Source: Liolophura sinensis
Taxonomy: Eukaryota; Mollusca; Polyplacophora; Chitonida; Chitonidae
Assembly (NCBI RefSeq): GCF_032854445.1
Contig: NC_088302.1
Span: 43,190,645 to 43,254,644, forward strand
Reading direction: 5' to 3'
Length of the DNA stretch: 64,000 nucleotides
Shown here: positions 60,801 through 64,000 of the stretch, piece after piece
How positions within the stretch are numbered: position 1 is the first letter of the stretch
Layout: each line of letters opens with the position of its first letter
The notes under the pieces: model-generated
What the model was told of the DNA's origin: nothing
What the model saw: only the letters and a program-made list of their open reading frames with translations
Database searches by the model: none
Program-made: the position numbers and the translations under genes

Positions 60801-63666
60801 CAGAAAGCAGGTAGCAGAAAAAACAAAGTCAATAAGTTATACATCTGTACCTCTAATTAAAATCTCATCAAAAAGTCTTAATAGATGTGTAATATTGCTT
60901 GAAATGCCTTAGTATTAAACTTGTTTGCATAATTTCATCCTTTAAACTCAACCATTATTAGAGATATGTCCTTCGGGGTGAACGAAGGGAGGAGGGGCTG
61001 CAATGTGCAGTTTTTACTTGTACAGTAGGTTACATGTATCTGATGCAAAAGATAGAATGTCTTTGAAGGAGAGAAGACTGAAGTATTCAGTTAGCATGGT
61101 GATCCAGTATAAACCAAACTAAATTTGGTTGCAAGGCTACCCAAGAGCTAGCCTATAGGAGACACATGAATGCCAAACCTCAGGTCTATGCATAAAATAC
61201 TGAAATTTGATAATTTACGGTAATTAATATGCACACAGAGCATCAGCAATGGAACATCCCCCTTGTGTCATTGTGCTCCGTACGCATGTAAAGACAATAC
61301 ATGCAGTACTTTTATGAGATACCACCCTTAACATTCTGTTTAATTTTGATTTTAATACACAATACACTAAGTGAGGAATTCAGTAATTTATGATATTTAA
61401 TTTGTATACACCAAATCAAGGATGGAATATCCTCCTCGTGATACTGTGCTCTACATATGTGCAAACCCTAATCTTAATACCAGCAGTACTTTTTAAGATA
61501 CCACCTCTGACATTTTGTTTAACATTGCTTTCCCTGTTATTGGAGGCAGACACCGATGATCAGGGTACGTTGTGTGTGGATAAAATAAGGTAGCGGACAT
61601 AGAATATTTCAAGAGGACACTTTAAGTGTGATAATCTGATTGTCCTTCGCATATATAAATATACTTTTTACATGACTAACACAGACGAGAATCTGTAACA
61701 TTAATAGTCTAATTACTAAATCCTCCAGGTCCCCACACTTGTCACTCAAGCTCTGAAGCTCCGCCTCTTTACGACTGACAGATCCAGTCAGCCTCTCACA
61801 GGTGTTCCTCCAGGACTCCAGCTCAGACTGCTGAACTGACACGCTCTGCTGTAACTCCTCGTTCGCTCGTTTCAGTTTCTGAAACATTTAGCCAAAGCTT
61901 TAAAGGTCAGAACCATTGAAAACTTACATCTACTTTGTTTTATTGTGATGTACTTTTTGTTTTGTTTCTTGTTTGCTCTAGGTTTAACATTGTTTTTGAC
62001 ATCAGTTCTTCTTGTAGAAGGCTGGATTCAATGCTGACATATTTACAGTGCTGCCTCAGTGGAACAGAATGTTGAAGACACCAAGTATGATGAAAAACTC
62101 ATTCACAACATACAGACAAGTTTCCTTGTGGTGAGAGTCAAAGTGGAATAAGTGCCATGAATATTATGATAATAATAATATGATGCCCCTTCCTGCATGC
62201 ACTATATATTGACATCAGTAAGAAAACAAGTTTAAAAAGCTTAACATGTAGGCACAACCTAACTCAGGATTGAACTTCAGTGTCCTCCACAGTGGATGTA
62301 CTCTGGTTTAACCAATAAAGTGCCCATATCAAGCCAGTATGTTACATCAATTATTCCTAAATTAACATAATTTTCACCAAATGAATGTAGAACTAAGTCA
62401 TCTACACACACAAACAACTCTTTTGATCTATTACATTTTCATTACAACAACAACCAATTACTGAATATCAAATATTGTTAGCATGAACTCACTGTCTCCA
62501 GCTCTCTGCATTTATCCTCAGCCTGTCCTTTAGCCACCTTAAAACCTCGCAGCTCATCCTGGCAACATGTAAGCATACAATACTAGCATCTGTTGATTAC
62601 CAGGTGTCCCTTTTGTTGGCTTTTCAAACAAATGAGTAGCTAATACCAATCTTTAGACAATAAATTCTACGAGTCGATGTCTAACAATAAAAATATGGTC
62701 CACAAAGCTTACCTTGTAGGTCTAATTTTTGATAAATGGATTTATTTCTATTCAAGAAAATTTTCAAATTCCTTGAATTTTTTTTTAATACACAGTTTTC
62801 TGATCATGAAAACTTTTTTTAATGTGTCTTTAAGATGCATCAAAATGAATGTGCAAAAATATCATTTAACCAAGTTCCTTTAAAGGATCAAGGGAAAAAA
62901 TAAACCATAATGTTTGATTCACTATAAACTTTTCATATTTAACAGTGATACATGACATATAAATCCACTCAAATTAAAAAAGGATTTTTTTTCTGTTGTC
63001 TCGTATATCATCTATGAAACAGGTTAGCAAATATTTTTCATTTCAACACACCTTATACTTTTGTGCAGTCTCCTCCAAATGATTTCTCTCCATTCTAAAA
63101 TCGGCTTCTTTGGATTGCAAGTTCTGTAAATGGAATCAAGACATAAATTATACCTATTACCAAGTACAACACAGGAGTTATTCCCCCTGAGTGTGACCTA
63201 TTATCTCCCCCTGATTTCAGTGTTAAGCAAACCCGCTTTATATGCTTAACACAGGACAATGTTTTGTATTTGTGTGTTTACAAATTAGTGATAAATTAAT
63301 AATTTCTGTAAATCTGACATGTAAACAAACATTAAGTTTATGAAAAACATCCCATGCACAATCGCAGAAAAATCTGAATAGTAATAAATGGACATATCTT
63401 AACATGCGTAATTACAGTAAATATTTACTGGTGTGATATCAGCCTTTTATGACAAGGCATGACAAGGCATGTGCCTGGGCATGGACATGTACACTTACAT
63501 CTTTAGCGTTCTGCAGTTCATGTTCCAAACGACTAACTTCCTGCTCCAACAAGTGTTGTTGTTGATTTACAATCCGTTTTCCATTCTCCAGGAGGTTAAC
63601 CTGTTCTACAGCTCTCTCGTATGAGGCCTTGACTCCAGATAACTCACTGGACAAGTCCTCACTCAC
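49549..63666 (-). CDS. Coiled-coil protein, 3' 18 exons, 5' end outside window
   Basis: About 770 codons are visible on the minus strand, in transcript order from 63666 down to 49549. The upstream part is heptad-rich, Glu/Lys/Leu/Gln-rich coiled coil over most of 590 residues. It is followed by a Ser/Pro/Lys-rich tail and an acidic, low-complexity C-terminus. No motor, membrane or enzymatic motif is visible. Such proteins are commonly centrosomal, Golgi or cytoskeletal, but I do not recognise the family and give no symbol. Splice sites are canonical and phases agree except at one junction (57376 to 54818). The gene converges with SPG11. Confidence 0.8.
50215..50300 (-). repeat. Interspersed repeat family D copy
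   Basis: ggccagagtaaaccactagc + ctttggcaagtagctgatga, intronic in the coiled-coil gene. Confidence 0.55.
52125..52190 (-). repeat. Interspersed repeat family D copy
   Basis: gcaaaccaccagtctttggc + aagtagctgtcaaactttac. The fragment at 52345-52405 (gactatggcttaacgccaca) is the second copy of the 41108 repeat. Confidence 0.55.
53170..53450 (-). mobile_element. SINE family A, full length, diverged
   Basis: Reverse orientation: tatttatttatttgtttgg tail, atgccgtactcaagaatatt, ggagaggaagtcagcatgag, right end ctaatcaccttggccactga + ggcccc. Confidence 0.85.
54035..54275 (+). mobile_element. SINE family A copy, head degenerate
   Basis: gcataatgaccgaggagcct, gggagttcaaatccagctca, ctggccgtatgtggggag, agtgaaatattcttgagtac, caccaatcaaataaataaa. 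The A box is lost. Confidence 0.8.
55015..55195 (+). mobile_element. SINE family A, 5'-truncated
   Basis: Starts near the B box (ttcccaagcccagctcatgt), has ggtcgtgggtttctcccacc and gtgaaatattcttgagtaca, and ends in an (AAAT)n tail. Confidence 0.75.
55255..55570 (+). repeat. 43-bp minisatellite, 7 copies, dimeric
   Basis: gcacaaaacatcaccctgat + agcaaacgtagaaatgaatg atg. Units ending cgtagaaatg and cgttggaatg (or cgtcggaatg) alternate, so the more recent unit of duplication is about 86 bp. Confidence 0.92.
55720..56272 (+). repeat. Low-complexity (acgaccaccact)n / (acgaccaacact)n tract
   Basis: About 550 bp of 12-bp-based units. It gives a Thr-rich frame on one strand and Val-rich or Gly/Arg/Ser-rich frames on the other, all spurious. 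It lies in the large intron between visible exons 11 and 12 of the coiled-coil gene. Confidence 0.92.
56715..56987 (-). mobile_element. SINE family A, full length, near consensus
   Basis: Reverse orientation: tatttatttatttacttgat, gttttacgccgtactcaaga, gcccgggggaaacccacgac, right end gctagcacgctaaccgactg + agccacggaggcccc. Probably a young copy like 46624-46886. Confidence 0.92.
57376..63666 (-). CDS. Coiled-coil gene, visible exons 1-11
   Basis: Exons in transcript order: 63666-63499, 63123-63052, 62558-62493, 61878-61717, 60796-60717, 60418-60322, 59991-59906, 59519-59453, 58977-58843, 58382-58315, 57509-57376. Peptide landmarks: VSEDLSSELSGVKASYERAV, LEQEVSRLEHELQNAKD, KEADFRMERNHLEETAQKYK, KGQAEDKCRELET, LESWRNTCERLTGSVSRKEA, REDNRRLLQEKAENEQMIQL, HEVDQLMGRMDQLRSENTLL, VELEKLRDNLMRQRDDS, LTEQVDHLQHVNQVLTKNME and NEFSMLQQQHKELTDRHQ. 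Each is a strong coiled-coil segment. Phases match through all eleven. The end of the last exon (after HQRF) is unsure: its native end is phase 1 but the next exon needs phase 0. Confidence 0.8.
57955..58070 (+). repeat. Interspersed repeat family D copy
   Basis: gtcacatggggaaaagtgtt + cagtaatttgttaaacgtca, then atttcctccactcacataaa and ctggccgccatcataaataa. The last part again resembles the 3' half of SINE family A. Confidence 0.5.
59075..59140 (-). repeat. Interspersed repeat family D copy
   Basis: gcccagagtgaaccaccaaa + ccttcggcaagtcactgaag. Confidence 0.5.
60505..60600 (-). mobile_element. Decayed SINE family A 3' end
   Basis: tatttatttatttaatactt, aggaatatttcacatatacg, atgattgtcagttttatgg; strongly diverged. 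Confidence 0.45.
61200..61560 (-). repeat. Interspersed repeat family C, tandem pair
   Basis: Two copies about 185 bp apart share gcagtacttttatgagatac / gcagtactttttaagatacc, caatggaacatccccc / ggatggaatatcctcc and a tgtgctc block. They match the intron-6 pair of SPG11 in reverse complement. Confidence 0.55.
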
Positions 63667-64000
63667 CTGGAAAAAAAATACCATCCTTACTCGTATCCAA
63701 GACAACGTGATATGGTACATACAAGTAACACTGGAAGTGTTCTTTGGTTAAATACTGAGAAAGGAAACTATACTTTCATGAAGTACAAGTACTGATTCAC
63801 TAAAAGATTTTTGTGTCTTCAGTAAGATACTGACTGAGGTGAAGAGTTTTTTTCTTCAGTATAGCACTGATGATTGGAATTATTGTTTTCCTTTGTTTAA
63901 AATACTGCAAGAGGAGAAAAATTATTGCCCGAGCCAAAAATTTTTTTTCTTCAGTAAAGTCCTCAGAAAGGGACTGATTTGCTTTTCAGCGAAGTGCTGA
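63667..64000 (-). other. Partial intron at right edge
   Basis: No exon seen. From about 63800 there are diverged short repeats of the form cttcagtaaagtcctcagaa / ttcagtaagatactgactga that run to the window end. Confidence 0.5.

Overview
Eukaryotic nuclear DNA from an animal, most likely a mollusc (bivalve or gastropod). The evidence is multi-exon genes with GT-AG introns, many tRNA-derived SINEs of molluscan type (3' end with a 'gtacggcgtaaaacacc' motif followed by an (AAATA)n tail), and frequent acatgtaca motifs. The species cannot be named from sequence alone.

Three protein-coding loci are visible. (1) 2505-4682, minus strand: a complete, intronless 725-codon ORF for NAA35 (Mak10), the auxiliary subunit of the NatC N-terminal acetyltransferase. 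(2) 5002-44852, plus strand: SPG11 (spatacsin), which I reconstructed as 43 coding exons and about 2505 residues, start to stop. It is head-to-head with NAA35 across a 319-bp shared promoter interval. Two exons (12 and 14) each need one extra base to stay in frame, and one further small exon is doubtful. (3) 49549 to beyond the right edge, minus strand: 18 exons of a long coiled-coil protein that I could not name. Its 5' part lies outside the window. SPG11 and this gene converge on a 45.7-49.4 kb intergenic interval made of SINEs and minisatellites.

The most unusual feature is how minisatellites relate to SPG11 exon edges. At five places a tandem array was seeded from an exon boundary: the acceptor of exon 19, the donor of exon 20, the donor of exon 33, the acceptor of exon 34 and the coding end of exon 43. 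The intron-20 array repeats a 60-bp unit about 16 times. Each unit carries an acceptor-like sequence, the last 24 coding bases of exon 20 and its 5' splice site, so it resembles a row of in-frame microexons. Separately, the 51-bp minisatellite of intron 11 is a tandem expansion of the tRNA-like head of a SINE, bounded by two GAGGC direct repeats 51 bp apart. These arrays also account for the longest meaningless ORFs in the window.

NAA35 acts at the ribosome and spatacsin in lysosome reformation. Nothing here suggests a shared pathway; their link is the common promoter interval.
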